A stretch of DNA of 64,000 bases from Hymenobacter guriensis. Lineage in GTDB: Bacteria > Bacteroidota > Bacteroidia > Cytophagales > Hymenobacteraceae. The position numbers and the translations under genes were made by a program. Positions 46,062 to 53,820 of this stretch are shown here, one piece after another (position 1 is the stretch's first letter; each line of letters opens with the position of its first letter). Where the stretch lies: positions 372,001-436,000 of the forward strand of contig NZ_JADWYK010000003.1 in assembly GCF_015773195.1 (NCBI RefSeq), given 5' to 3'. Below the pieces are notes generated by a model that did not search any database, was not told where the DNA came from, and saw nothing but the letters and a program-made list of their open reading frames with translations.

Positions 46062-47123
46062 ATGGCCCAACGCGCTAAACAGGAGCAACCCCAGCCGCCG
46101 ACTACCCCCGTTTCCATGGCCGACCTGGCTCGGGAGCTGGGCGTATCCATGACCACGATTTCACGCGCGCTGTCCGACCACCACAGCATTGGGCCGGCCA
46201 CCAAGCAAAAGGTGCAGAAGCTGGCCAAAAAGCTCAACTACCAGCCCAACCACCTAGCCGCAGCCCTGCGCAAAGGCAAAAGCAAGCTGCTAGGCGTGAT
46301 AGTGCCTTATATAGAAGGACGGTTTTTTCCGTCGGTGGTGCACGGCATCGAAAGCGCGGCCAGCAAAGCCGGCTTCAGCGTCATCATCTGCCAGTCGAAT
46401 GAGGACGCGGCCCACGAGCGGAAGAACATCGAAACCCTGCTCAGCGCCCAGGTAGCCGGTATTCTGGTGTCGGTAGCCCGCACCACCAACGACTTCCGCC
46501 ACTTCGAGAAAGTGCGCAAGCGAGGCATTCCGCTGGTGTTTTTCGACCGTACTATGGACAGCGACGCGGTGAACTCCGTGGTGCTGAACGACTGGAAAGG
46601 CGGCTACCAATCCACCAAGCACCTCATCGACCAGGGCTGCCGGCGCATTGCCCACTTCGCCGGTCTGCAGCACCTCAACATCTACCGCAATCGTCGGCAA
46701 GGCTACCTCGATGCCCTGCACGATGCCGGTCTGCCCCAGGATGAGGAGCTGATTGTGTACTCGGATATGACCATGGAGGAAGGCGCCGAGGCCATGCGCC
46801 GCCTGCTGGCCTTGCCCAACCCGCCCGATGCCGTCTTCTCGGCCGGTGACTCCTCAGTGCTCGGGGCCTTGCAGGAAGTAAAGCGCCAGGGGTTACGCGT
46901 GCCCCAGGATATTGCCCTGGCCGGCTTCAGCAACGAGGCCTTCACGTCCATTACCGAGCCCATGCTTACCTCCGTAGATCAGCGCTGCGAGGAAATGGGC
47001 CAGGCCACCGTGCGACTGTTTCTGGAGTTGATTGACTCGGCCGGCGGGGCCTACACCCAGCGGCAGGTGGTGCTGCAGCCGGAATTGTTCGTGCGCGAAT
47101 CGTCGTTGCACGGCGCCAAGTAA
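46062..47123 (+). CDS. LacI-family transcriptional regulator, probable arabinose regulator
   Basis: The product is 353 aa. The helix-turn-helix and hinge are seen at SMADLARELGVSMTTISRAL and KLNYQPNHLAAALRKGKS. The periplasmic-binding-protein-like sugar domain follows (LLGVIVPYIEGRFFPSVVHG, IPLVFFDRTMDSDAVNSVVL, RIAHFAGLQHLNIYRNRRQG, PDAVFSAGDSSVLGALQEVK). Seven copies of a LacI-type palindrome with a central CG occur only around the arabinan genes of this window, one of them in front of this gene, so it is the likely repressor. A -7-like TATCTTTG lies at 45931-45938. L-arabinose or an arabino-oligosaccharide is the expected inducer (inference). Confidence 0.93.
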   Translation: MAQRAKQEQPQPPTTPVSMADLARELGVSMTTISRALSDHHSIGPATKQKVQKLAKKLNYQPNHLAAALRKGKSKLLGVIVPYIEGRFFPSVVHGIESAASKAGFSVIICQSNEDAAHERKNIETLLSAQVAGILVSVARTTNDFRHFEKVRKRGIPLVFFDRTMDSDAVNSVVLNDWKGGYQSTKHLIDQGCRRIAHFAGLQHLNIYRNRRQGYLDALHDAGLPQDEELIVYSDMTMEEGAEAMRRLLALPNPPDAVFSAGDSSVLGALQEVKRQGLRVPQDIALAGFSNEAFTSITEPMLTSVDQRCEEMGQATVRLFLELIDSAGGAYTQRQVVLQPELFVRESSLHGAK

Positions 47124-47144
47124 CTCAACTCCGGAGCCTGCGCC

Positions 47145-47819
47145 GTGCGAGACTATCTCCTGTTTGTTGATACCGAAACCACGGGGCTGCCGCGCCGCTG
47201 GACGCGGCCCTACGCCGCCCAGCGCAACTGGCCGCACGTGGCCCAGGTGGCCTGGGCGGTGTACACGCGGGGCGGGGAGCTGGTGAAATCGGCTAATTAC
47301 TACCTGCAGATTCCGGCGGGCAGTATGCAGGCATCTTCGGAGGCTATTCATGGGCTGAGCCCGGCGTTTCTGGCGGCGCAGGGGCGCGAGCCGCGCCCGG
47401 TGCTAGAAGAGCTGCTACGCGACCTGCGTACCTACCAGCCGCTGGTGGTGGGCCACTACATCCGGCTCGATTTTCATATGCTGGGCGTTGAATTCCACCG
47501 GGCGGGCCTGCCCAACCCGCTGCGGGAGCTGCCCACGTTCTGCACCATGCAGCTGGCCGCCAACGACAACCCGGAGGCTACCGCGCTGGCCAACCGCCGC
47601 CTCGGCGACCTGTACCGCCGCCTGTTCGGGGAGCCCCTGGAAAGTGCCCACGATGCCTGGGTAGATGCCGACGCCACGGCCCGCTGCTTTTTCGCCCTGC
47701 GCCAGCGCGGCCTGCTCACCGACGACATGGTAGCGCGGGCTCCTCGCCTGGAAATCCCCGAAACCCCCACGCCCTGGCTACGCCGCTTTCTGCAGCAAGC
47801 CGCGTTCTGGTTTGCGTAG
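47145..47819 (+). CDS. DnaQ-like 3'-5' exonuclease
   Basis: The product is 224 aa with a GTG start at 47145, 21 bp after the regulator gene. The DEDDh fold is visible: ExoI DTE in FVDTETTGLP, ExoII Asp in VGHYIRLDFHMLGVEFHRAG, ExoIII His and Asp in SAHDAWVDADATARCFFALR. It is shorter than PolC and lacks a polymerase partner, so it is a stand-alone epsilon-type nuclease. Genes of this kind are often found beside DUF294 nucleotidyltransferases, as here (next gene at 48211), though the joint function is not known to me. Confidence 0.88.
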   Translation: MRDYLLFVDTETTGLPRRWTRPYAAQRNWPHVAQVAWAVYTRGGELVKSANYYLQIPAGSMQASSEAIHGLSPAFLAAQGREPRPVLEELLRDLRTYQPLVVGHYIRLDFHMLGVEFHRAGLPNPLRELPTFCTMQLAANDNPEATALANRRLGDLYRRLFGEPLESAHDAWVDADATARCFFALRQRGLLTDDMVARAPRLEIPETPTPWLRRFLQQAAFWFA

Positions 47820-47846
47820 GGGCAGGGGGATTTGGTCGAAACCCGT

Positions 47847-47946
47847 GTAGAGACGCGACACTTCGCGTCTCCTCGTTGAACGACAATCGTTGAAACGGCG
47901 CGGGTGCTGTCGTTCAACGACGAGACGCGAAGTGTCGCGTCTCTAC
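47847..47946. repeat. Palindromic dispersed repeat, family A (copy 2), 39-bp arms
   Basis: Left arm 47847-47885 and right arm 47908-47946 are inverted copies over 39 bp with a single mismatch, around a 22-bp loop. The ends read GTAGAGACGC. The segment TGTCGTTCAACGACGAGAC is shared with the copy at 33126-33206. The near-perfect arms suggest recent movement. There is no coding capacity; it is likely a non-autonomous MITE-like element or large REP palindrome. Confidence 0.8.
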
Positions 47947-47966
47947 CTCGGGCTTCCGACCAAACC

Positions 47967-48210
47967 CAAAATACCCCCGCCCAGATACAAAACACCTCCG
48001 CCCCAAGGCAAAACACAACCTCCCAAACACAAAACACTACCGCCCTAATCGAAAACACTACCACCCGAACGCAAAACACCTCCGCTTTAAGGTAAAACAC
48101 CACCGACGGTAAGCGCAACACCTCCGCCCGGACACAAAACACTACCGCCCGGCCACGAAACACCCCCGACGTAAGACGAAACACCCCTTCCCCGAAGCAA
48201 AACCCCTTGT
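47967..48210. repeat. Twelve-unit degenerate 21-bp tandem array with zero indels
   Basis: The core AAAACAC(C/T) recurs with its anchor base A at 47971, 47992, 48013, 48034, 48055, 48076, 48097, 48118, 48139, 48160, 48181 and 48202, every step exactly 21 bp. The unit is roughly CAAAACACCTCCGCCCNNNNN; the second half varies widely. It ends at the ATG of the gene at 48211. In one plus-strand frame it reads as a heptad Q-N-T-T/S-A-x-x, broken once by TAA (48093-48095). On the minus strand it reads as an unbroken A-E-V-F-C-x-x heptad. Nine units carry an AAAA tract. I do not recognise the element. Confidence 0.9.
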
Positions 48211-50112
48211 ATGGAAAACCGCCTTGCCTTTCTGAAAACCGTGGCGCCGTTCAGCCTGCTGCCCGAGGACGTGCTGAGTGGGGTAGTGGACCTGTTACAG
48301 GAAGTAACGCATACCAAGGAAGCCCTCATCTATCAGCAGGATGTGTCGAAGCTGCGGGGGCTGGATATCATTGTGGAGGGTGCCTACGACACGTTTTTCT
48401 ACGACAGTGAGTTGAACCACCGCCTGCCCGAAGTCTACGGGGCGGGCACCTGCTACGGGGGCATGTCCATCCTACTCAATAAGAAACGCTCCATCCGCAC
48501 GGTGGTGGCGCGCAAGGGCACCCGGGTGCTGGCCTTGCCCCGCCGCGACTTCCGGGGGCTGTGCCTGGCGTACCAGGAGTTCTTTCACTTCTTCACGGCG
48601 CGCTACGGGGAGCGGATGCTCAACGACGAGTACGCCCACTTCGTGAAGCCCGCGCCCGCCCCGGAGGAGAACTTCATTGCCGCCGATCAGCTGTTTTCCC
48701 GCCGCATCGAAACGCTGGAAACCCGCGCCATTGTGGCCTGCTCCGCCGATACGCCCATCTTCGAGGCCGCCCGGCGCATGAAGGCTGGCCGCGTGAGCTG
48801 CCTGTTCGTGACGGACGCCACCGGCACCGTGCAGGGCTACGTGACCGACATGACCCTGCGCGACCAGGTGGTGGCCCGCCAGCTGCCGGCCAGTCAGCCC
48901 GTAGCCGATATTATGGCGACGCCGCTGGTGTCTATCCGCGCCGAGGCCTACGTGTATGAGGCCATCCTGCTGATGTTCCAGACCAAAACCCGTTACCTGC
49001 TGGTGCAGCGGGGCGAGGAAGTACTGGGTTTCCTGAGCCGCAATAAGCTGCTATCGGATCTAGCCCAGTCGCCGTTCATGTTTATTCAGGCCGTGAAGCT
49101 GGCCGAGAGCAACCGGGAGCTGAAGCGCCGCTGGGAAATGGTGCCCGACATCGTTAACCAGCTGCTGAGCCGGGGCGTGAAGGCGGAAATCGTGAACCAG
49201 GTCATCACCACCGTGGCCGATACCATTGCCGTGAAGGTGATTGAGGGCGTGCTGGCCGAGCACGGCCCCGCCCCGGCCAAGTTCGTGTTTATGGTGCTGG
49301 GCAGTGAGGGCCGCAAGGAGCAAACCCTGCTCACGGATCAGGACAACGCCATCATTTACGAAGACAAGGCCAACGAGCAGCGGGAGCTGGTGCGCGCCTA
49401 CTTTCTGCGCTTTGCCACCGCCGTTTCCGACCAACTCAACCACATCGGGCTGCACTTCTGCACGGGCGGCTTCATGGCCAAAAACCCCAAGTGGACGCAC
49501 TCCCTCTCGCACTGGAAGCGCAACTACCAGCAGTGGATGACCGAGTCGAACCCCGAGACGGTGATGCAGTTCTCCACCTTCTTCGACTGCCGCTACCTCT
49601 ACGGCGAGGAGGCCATTATGCAGGAATTGCAGGCGTTTCTGCACGCGGAGCTGCGCGGTCCCCAGGACCGGTTCTTCTACTTCATGGCCAAGAATGCCCT
49701 ACAGTACGAGCCCCCGCTCACCTTCTTCCGCAACTTCCGCACCTTCGCCCAGGGCACCCAGCAGGTGTTCGACCTCAAGAAGACGATGACGCCCATCGTG
49801 GATCTGGTGCGGGTGTACGCCCTGCGTCACCAGGTGGCCGGCACCAACACCGGGGAGCGGCTCACCCTGCTGCGCCAGCAGGGCGTGTTCAGCGAAAAGG
49901 AATACCAGGAGTTGCTGCAGGCTTACTACTACCTGATGGCCATGCGCCTGAAAAAGCAGGCAAAGCAACTCATGGATGACCGCACTGCGCCCACCAACTA
50001 CCTCGACCCCAGCGTACTCACCCAGGTAGAGCAGGTCACGCTCAAGGAAATCTTCAAAGTCATCAGCGACTTCCAGCTTAAAATCAAAGTGGGCTTCACG
50101 AAGACGCTGTAG
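48211..50112 (+). CDS. cNMP-binding / CBS / DUF294 nucleotidyltransferase protein
   Basis: The product is 633 aa, cytoplasmic. The domain order is a cNMP-binding-like beta-barrel (about 10-130), then two CBS domains (about 165-290; FEAARRMKAGRVSCLFVTDA, YEAILLMFQTKTRYLLVQRG). A DUF294 nucleotidyltransferase domain with the GlnD-like motif LGSEGRKEQTLLTDQDNAII follows, then DUF294_C (about 480-620). It probably senses nucleotides through cNMP and CBS modules and uridylylates or adenylylates a target; the substrate is unknown. The 21-bp array abuts its start, which makes its 5' region unusual. It is followed by a bidirectional terminator. Confidence 0.9.
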   Translation: MENRLAFLKTVAPFSLLPEDVLSGVVDLLQEVTHTKEALIYQQDVSKLRGLDIIVEGAYDTFFYDSELNHRLPEVYGAGTCYGGMSILLNKKRSIRTVVARKGTRVLALPRRDFRGLCLAYQEFFHFFTARYGERMLNDEYAHFVKPAPAPEENFIAADQLFSRRIETLETRAIVACSADTPIFEAARRMKAGRVSCLFVTDATGTVQGYVTDMTLRDQVVARQLPASQPVADIMATPLVSIRAEAYVYEAILLMFQTKTRYLLVQRGEEVLGFLSRNKLLSDLAQSPFMFIQAVKLAESNRELKRRWEMVPDIVNQLLSRGVKAEIVNQVITTVADTIAVKVIEGVLAEHGPAPAKFVFMVLGSEGRKEQTLLTDQDNAIIYEDKANEQRELVRAYFLRFATAVSDQLNHIGLHFCTGGFMAKNPKWTHSLSHWKRNYQQWMTESNPETVMQFSTFFDCRYLYGEEAIMQELQAFLHAELRGPQDRFFYFMAKNALQYEPPLTFFRNFRTFAQGTQQVFDLKKTMTPIVDLVRVYALRHQVAGTNTGERLTLLRQQGVFSEKEYQELLQAYYYLMAMRLKKQAKQLMDDRTAPTNYLDPSVLTQVEQVTLKEIFKVISDFQLKIKVGFTKTL

Positions 50113-50147
50113 GCGGTGTCCAAGCTGCTTATTCCAGCCCAAAACGA

Positions 50148-50183
50148 AATCAGCCCCCGACTCACAGGAGCCGGAGGCTGATT
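50148..50183. terminator. Bidirectional hairpin terminator
   Basis: AATCAGCC.CCG pairs with CGG.GGCTGATT around a 10-base loop, and T-rich DNA follows on the minus strand (TTTCGTTTT). It ends the DUF294 gene and would also have terminated the converging tRNA-Gly gene. Confidence 0.7.
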
Positions 50184-50190
50184 TACAATG

Positions 50191-50237
50191 AGCGGGAAAC
50201 GAGGCTCGAACTCGCGACCCTCAGCTTGGGAAGCTGA
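50191..50237 (-). pseudogene. 3' part of tRNA-Gly(CCC), likely attachment-site copy
   Basis: Read on the minus strand, this gives a complete anticodon arm (TCAGC, loop TTCCCAA with anticodon CCC, GCTGA). A variable loop, a T-arm (GCGAG TTCGAGC CTCGT), the acceptor 3' strand TTCCCGC and discriminator T then follow. No CCA is encoded. The 5' half (acceptor GCGGGAA and D-arm) is absent: upstream on that strand the sequence becomes AT-rich and unrelated. A tRNA 3' fragment next to a tyrosine-recombinase gene is the signature of an att duplication. Confidence 0.8.
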
Positions 50238-50358
50238 GCCTTTAGTGTTATTATAAGTTGTTATCGTTTGCCGAATCTATGTTTTAAGCTCATTTTAGCG
50301 GATCATGCTTAGCGCCTGCAATCATCTTTCAGCGTTATTTAGTATACTTGTTTAAACT

Positions 50359-50388
50359 GGCGTTTAAACCAGCGACGGTTTAAACGCC
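50359..50388 (+). promoter_or_regulatory. Perfect inverted repeat abutting the integrase start
   Basis: GGCGTTTAAACC (50359-50370) and GGTTTAAACGCC (50377-50388) are perfect 12-bp inverts around AGCGAC; the right arm ends at the base before the ATG. A third GTTTAAAC lies at 50350-50357. It could be an excisionase/repressor or integrase site, or an mRNA hairpin occluding the start. Confidence 0.65.
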
Positions 50389-51747
50389 ATGAGCAAAACA
50401 ACAGAACACAAGGAGAGCAAGGCCTCGGTAAAAACTGTCTACTACACTTCTAAAGTGCTAGCAGATGGCTCTCATCCGTTCATGATTCGCATTACCAAGG
50501 ACCGGAAGTTGAAATACATTGCTACTGGTTTGAGTTTGCATCCGAGTTACTGGAATCCTAAAAAAAAGGAAATCCGCCGCAGCTATCCGGAACCTGGTCG
50601 AGAGGACTTGATAGTGAAACTGGCGGAGTGGGAGAAGAAATACGCCGAGGCAGCTAAGGCACTGAGTCTGGCCGATGAGCAGCATGACGCTCCAGCTATT
50701 GCGAAGAAGGCAATTGAAAACCGCAAAGCGCAACGCCGCATCAAGCTGTTAGCCTATATCGAGGAGGTGGCTGCCGGGATGGTAGCGGCTGGTCAGGTCG
50801 GGAATTCTACGGTGTATCGTGATTTGGGAAACCAAGTGGCAAAATACCTTGCTGTTAAGGCGGGCATAGGTGAACCCCCTCTCGGCAAAGGGATGGAGCA
50901 GCAACGTGCCACTTGGGTAGAGCAACATGACATTCCATTTGAGCAGGTAACAGTTGCCTTCTGCCTGAATTGGGAGGAGGCTTTGCGAAGCTCGGGAGTA
51001 GAAGAAATTACTCTGTCGCTTCGCTTTCGAACATTGAGGGCCGTGCTAAATAAAGCCATTGCCGCCGGTGTAGCGAAGGGAGAAAAGTACCCTTTCGCAC
51101 GGTCATCTGCAGAGAAGCATAAATTCCAGGTCGGCAAGTTTGATATAAGCACTGCTAAGCGTGCCATCTCCCGAGACGATATTCGCCAACTAGAGAATAT
51201 GGTTGTAACTACGGAACGCCATCAACTGGCAAAGGCAGTGTTTGTCTTCTCTTTCTACTGTGGGGGTATCAACTTCGTTGACCTAGCGCAGCTACGTTGG
51301 CAGAACCTGTTAGCTACTGACGATGGGCTACGACTTACCTACCTGCGTCAGAAAACAGGTGGCAAGTTCTCTGTTAAGTTGCTAGCACCAGTTGAAGCAA
51401 TTGTAGAGCAGTACCGTGCCAGTACCCAAGCAAGCCCAAATTGCTATATCTTCCCCATTCTAGATGCTGCAAAGCATCTTACACCCACCCAAGTGAAAAA
51501 TCGGCTACACAAGATTTTGGGCCAAGTTAACACTGACTTAAAGGAGCTAGGGGAGAGGATAGGCATTGCTGTTCCGCTTACTACTTACGTAGCCCGCCAT
51601 TCCTTTGCTACTGCATTACGCCGGAGTGGGGCTAACACAGCGGTTATCTCACAGGCTATGGGGCATAAGTCAGAAGCTGTAACTGCAATCTATTTGGATT
51701 CTTTTGCTTCTCAGCACGTGGATGCCGCTTTTGAAGGTTTGTTGTAG
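50389..51747 (+). CDS. Tyrosine-type site-specific recombinase (integrase)
   Basis: The product is 452 aa. An arm-binding N-terminus (YYTSKVLADGSHPFMIRITK, ATGLSLHPSYWNPKKKEIR) precedes a SAM-like core-binding domain (about 130-250) and a catalytic domain. Catalytic residues seen: Lys in RQKTGGKFSVKL, Arg403-His404 in TYVARHSFAT, His426 in QAMGHKSE and the nucleophile Tyr435 in TAIYLDSF. The first catalytic Arg, expected in FSFYC-R-G as in Bacteroidota relatives, is Gly292 (codon GGG, 51262-51264), so activity is doubtful. Its GC is visibly lower than its neighbours. It lies 151 bp from a tRNA-Gly fragment, as in integrated islands. Confidence 0.93.
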   Translation: MSKTTEHKESKASVKTVYYTSKVLADGSHPFMIRITKDRKLKYIATGLSLHPSYWNPKKKEIRRSYPEPGREDLIVKLAEWEKKYAEAAKALSLADEQHDAPAIAKKAIENRKAQRRIKLLAYIEEVAAGMVAAGQVGNSTVYRDLGNQVAKYLAVKAGIGEPPLGKGMEQQRATWVEQHDIPFEQVTVAFCLNWEEALRSSGVEEITLSLRFRTLRAVLNKAIAAGVAKGEKYPFARSSAEKHKFQVGKFDISTAKRAISRDDIRQLENMVVTTERHQLAKAVFVFSFYCGGINFVDLAQLRWQNLLATDDGLRLTYLRQKTGGKFSVKLLAPVEAIVEQYRASTQASPNCYIFPILDAAKHLTPTQVKNRLHKILGQVNTDLKELGERIGIAVPLTTYVARHSFATALRRSGANTAVISQAMGHKSEAVTAIYLDSFASQHVDAAFEGLL

Positions 51748-51861
51748 GAGTAGAAGCCACTTAGTTACCCCTTTTAAAGCATAAGCCAACTGTACATTTG
51801 AAAAGGTAACACTGAATAAAGCGTAGAAAAGGCGGCAGCACTTAACCACCGCCTTCTCATA

Positions 51862-53538
51862 CTAGCGTTTTGTAAATCTCTGCACTACCTGCTGGCGCCC
51901 ATTGTTGAGCAGTAATTGATACATACCTACTGGAAGAACAGAAAGGCGCAATTGGTGACTCAGTCCCGCCACCTGTTCCCGCAATACCTGGCGGCCCTGG
52001 CTGTCGAATAGTGTCACTTGGCTGCTCTCCCATCCTGGTGCCAAGCGCATTGTGAGCTGGTCGGTGACCGGATTGGGGTACACTTGTAAAGGCGTTTCGG
52101 CTAAGTTCCGGGCCGTGCTAGTGGCCAGGGCGCGGGCCCCAGCAGCCGTGCCATACACCTCAAATTCGAAGAGCGAGAAGCCATAGCTGGTAGCGCGGTT
52201 AATGCAGTAAACCTTCACGTAGCGAGCCTGGGCGTTGAGGCTGGTGTGGTCGTCGGCCGCGGCTGATCCTTTGCCCCACACGTCTTTTATGGTTGTCCAA
52301 GTGGTGCCGTTGGTAGATACCTGCACCTGGTAGTCGCGGGCATAGGCGGCCTCCCAGGCCAGGCGCACCCGGTTGATGTTGTAGGTAGCTCCCAGGTCTA
52401 CCATAATGTTCTGGTTGTTGGCCGCAGTACTCGCCCAGCGCGTGGTGCCGTTGGCATCCACGGCTTTGGAGCCCGTATTGGTGGTGTTTTCCGAGGACGA
52501 CACGGTTACCGGCCGGTTGTAGGCTAGGTTCGGTGCTGTGGGCAAGGCCCCACCCCAGCCGGGCATCTCGCCCCGCACCAGCACGTTGCTGGCGAAGTAA
52601 GTATTCTGAATGCTGGTGTTGGAGTTGGAATTAGTGTTGAACACCAGCTCGGCCCAGCCCATGAAGAAGCCCCAGCGAGGCTGCTGCGCCAGCAGGCCGG
52701 CCGAGGGCAGCACTTCGCACTCGCCAATGGCAATGGGTTTGCCCCCTGAGGCATTCACCATCGCATTGTATTTGGCCGTAGTGTAGCCTTGTCCATCGGT
52801 ATAGTACATATCCAAGGCCAGCACGTCCCAATAGCTGCTGCCGGGATTGTAGTTAGTAAGGTCGGAGGAAAGGGAGCTGAAATCCTGCAAATCCCACACC
52901 CAGATCAGGTTGGTCAGGCCCTTGGTGTTGCGTAGGTAGTCGCGGGTAAGCTGAAACAGGCGGCGGGTGCCATTGGCGCCGGGACGGCCCGCCCACCAGA
53001 AAATGCCCTGGTTCATTTCGTGCAGGGGGCGGAAGTACACTTCCACCCCGTTATTTTCCAGGTCCTGCAGGTAGGTGGCAATGACGTCAAGGCGGGCCTT
53101 CCAGTTGTTGTTCAGCTGGGTGCCGTTGGTAATCAGTTCGTTCCACTGGGTGTCGTTGAGGTAGCTTTTCACACCGCCCTCCCACTGGCACGGCTCGGGC
53201 TGAGTGGGTGGGCAGGCGTGCCACATCAGGTTAATGATGGCCCCGCTAGCCCACTGGGCCTTGGCTTCGTTGATCATCGTCCAGCGGTTCGATACATCGG
53301 AGGACGCAAACAGAAAGTCCCCGCTCCACAGGCCGGGGTACTGGCCCGTGATGGAGTAGATACGGTTGGTTTGCACGGCAGGGGAGGAGTTAGGCTCCCG
53401 GTTGTGCTGGCCCGCCACCGTGCGCTGCCCGGCGTTGGAGTAGAGGTAGTTCAGGCTTTTAAAGGAAGTCTGGGCCAGAGCCTGAGTACCGGCCAGCAGC
53501 AGCAGAGCCATAGCCCCGCAGAGTTTGAGGTTGAACAT
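51862..53538 (-). CDS. Secreted GH26 beta-mannanase with F5/8-type C module and T9SS sorting domain
   Basis: The product is 558 aa with signal peptide (CGAMALLLLAGTQALAQ). The GH26 barrel has the acid/base Glu174 in YFRPLHEMNQGIFWW and the nucleophile Glu273 in PIAIGECEVLPS. Residues about 345-470 are an F5/8-type C (discoidin-like) carbohydrate-binding module (NLAYNRPVTVSSSENT, RYVKVYCINRATSYGFSLFE). The last about 80 residues are a type IX secretion sorting signal (VYPNPVTDQLTMRLAPGW). It hydrolyses beta-1,4-mannan outside the cell. It is related to the GH26 at 57052. The 282 bp upstream (53539-53820) hold no recognised signal. Confidence 0.93.
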   Translation of the reverse strand: MFNLKLCGAMALLLLAGTQALAQTSFKSLNYLYSNAGQRTVAGQHNREPNSSPAVQTNRIYSITGQYPGLWSGDFLFASSDVSNRWTMINEAKAQWASGAIINLMWHACPPTQPEPCQWEGGVKSYLNDTQWNELITNGTQLNNNWKARLDVIATYLQDLENNGVEVYFRPLHEMNQGIFWWAGRPGANGTRRLFQLTRDYLRNTKGLTNLIWVWDLQDFSSLSSDLTNYNPGSSYWDVLALDMYYTDGQGYTTAKYNAMVNASGGKPIAIGECEVLPSAGLLAQQPRWGFFMGWAELVFNTNSNSNTSIQNTYFASNVLVRGEMPGWGGALPTAPNLAYNRPVTVSSSENTTNTGSKAVDANGTTRWASTAANNQNIMVDLGATYNINRVRLAWEAAYARDYQVQVSTNGTTWTTIKDVWGKGSAAADDHTSLNAQARYVKVYCINRATSYGFSLFEFEVYGTAAGARALATSTARNLAETPLQVYPNPVTDQLTMRLAPGWESSQVTLFDSQGRQVLREQVAGLSHQLRLSVLPVGMYQLLLNNGRQQVVQRFTKR

Positions 53539-53820
53539 GGTAAGTGAATTGGTGGGTTGGAAAAGATGGGTCAGAGCAGGAGGGTGCCGGCGCTACAGGC
53601 CGGGGCAAAGCGCGGCCCGCACCTGCCCGAGAAGGGGACGGCTGGTCAGGCAGCAGTAAGCAATAGGGCGGGGCCAGGGAGCCGCTCAAAGCAAGCGGGC
53701 CGGCCGGTAGGCGGTTGGTGTTGCCAATCAACCGGAAAAAAGCAACGAGCCCGCCAGGTCGTTAAAAAATGGCAATAAAACGATAAGAATTAGGAGGTTG
53801 AGCGAGGCAGAAGCCCTGAC

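Noticed and set aside
47882..47893. ACAATCGTTG resembling half of the LacI operator.
   Set aside because: It lies in the loop region of a dispersed palindrome, lacks the second half-site, and no arabinan gene starts there.
47904..48095. Short plus-strand frame with a QNTTA-type heptad, beginning inside the palindromic element.
   Set aside because: It starts within an inverted-repeat arm, is stopped by TAA inside the array, and has no ribosome-binding or secretion signal. I do not call it a gene.
47474..48184. Long minus-strand open frame reading through the 21-bp array and the antisense of the exonuclease gene, with Val/Phe/Cys heptads.
   Set aside because: The open frame follows from the 21-bp periodicity and from high-GC antisense openness over a clear DEDDh exonuclease. 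No start signal or domain is seen. Kept only as a hypothesis in the array finding.
47967..48210. Possible CRISPR array.
   Set aside because: The 21-bp period is too short for repeat plus spacer, the units have no constant-length unique spacers, and no cas genes are nearby.
48211..50112. Glutamine-synthetase regulator GlnD.
   Set aside because: The GSEGRKEQTLLTDQDNA motif is shared by the nucleotidyltransferase superfamily, but the cNMP and CBS domains and the lack of HD and ACT domains exclude GlnD.
50191..50237. Functional tRNA-Gly gene.
   Set aside because: The acceptor 5' strand and D-arm are missing; the DNA beyond the anticodon arm is AT-rich and cannot pair with TTCCCGC.
53539..53820. 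Possible small gene or regulatory RNA between the mannanase and AraC genes.
   Set aside because: No start with a plausible product, no strong hairpin with a T-run, and no repeat was seen.
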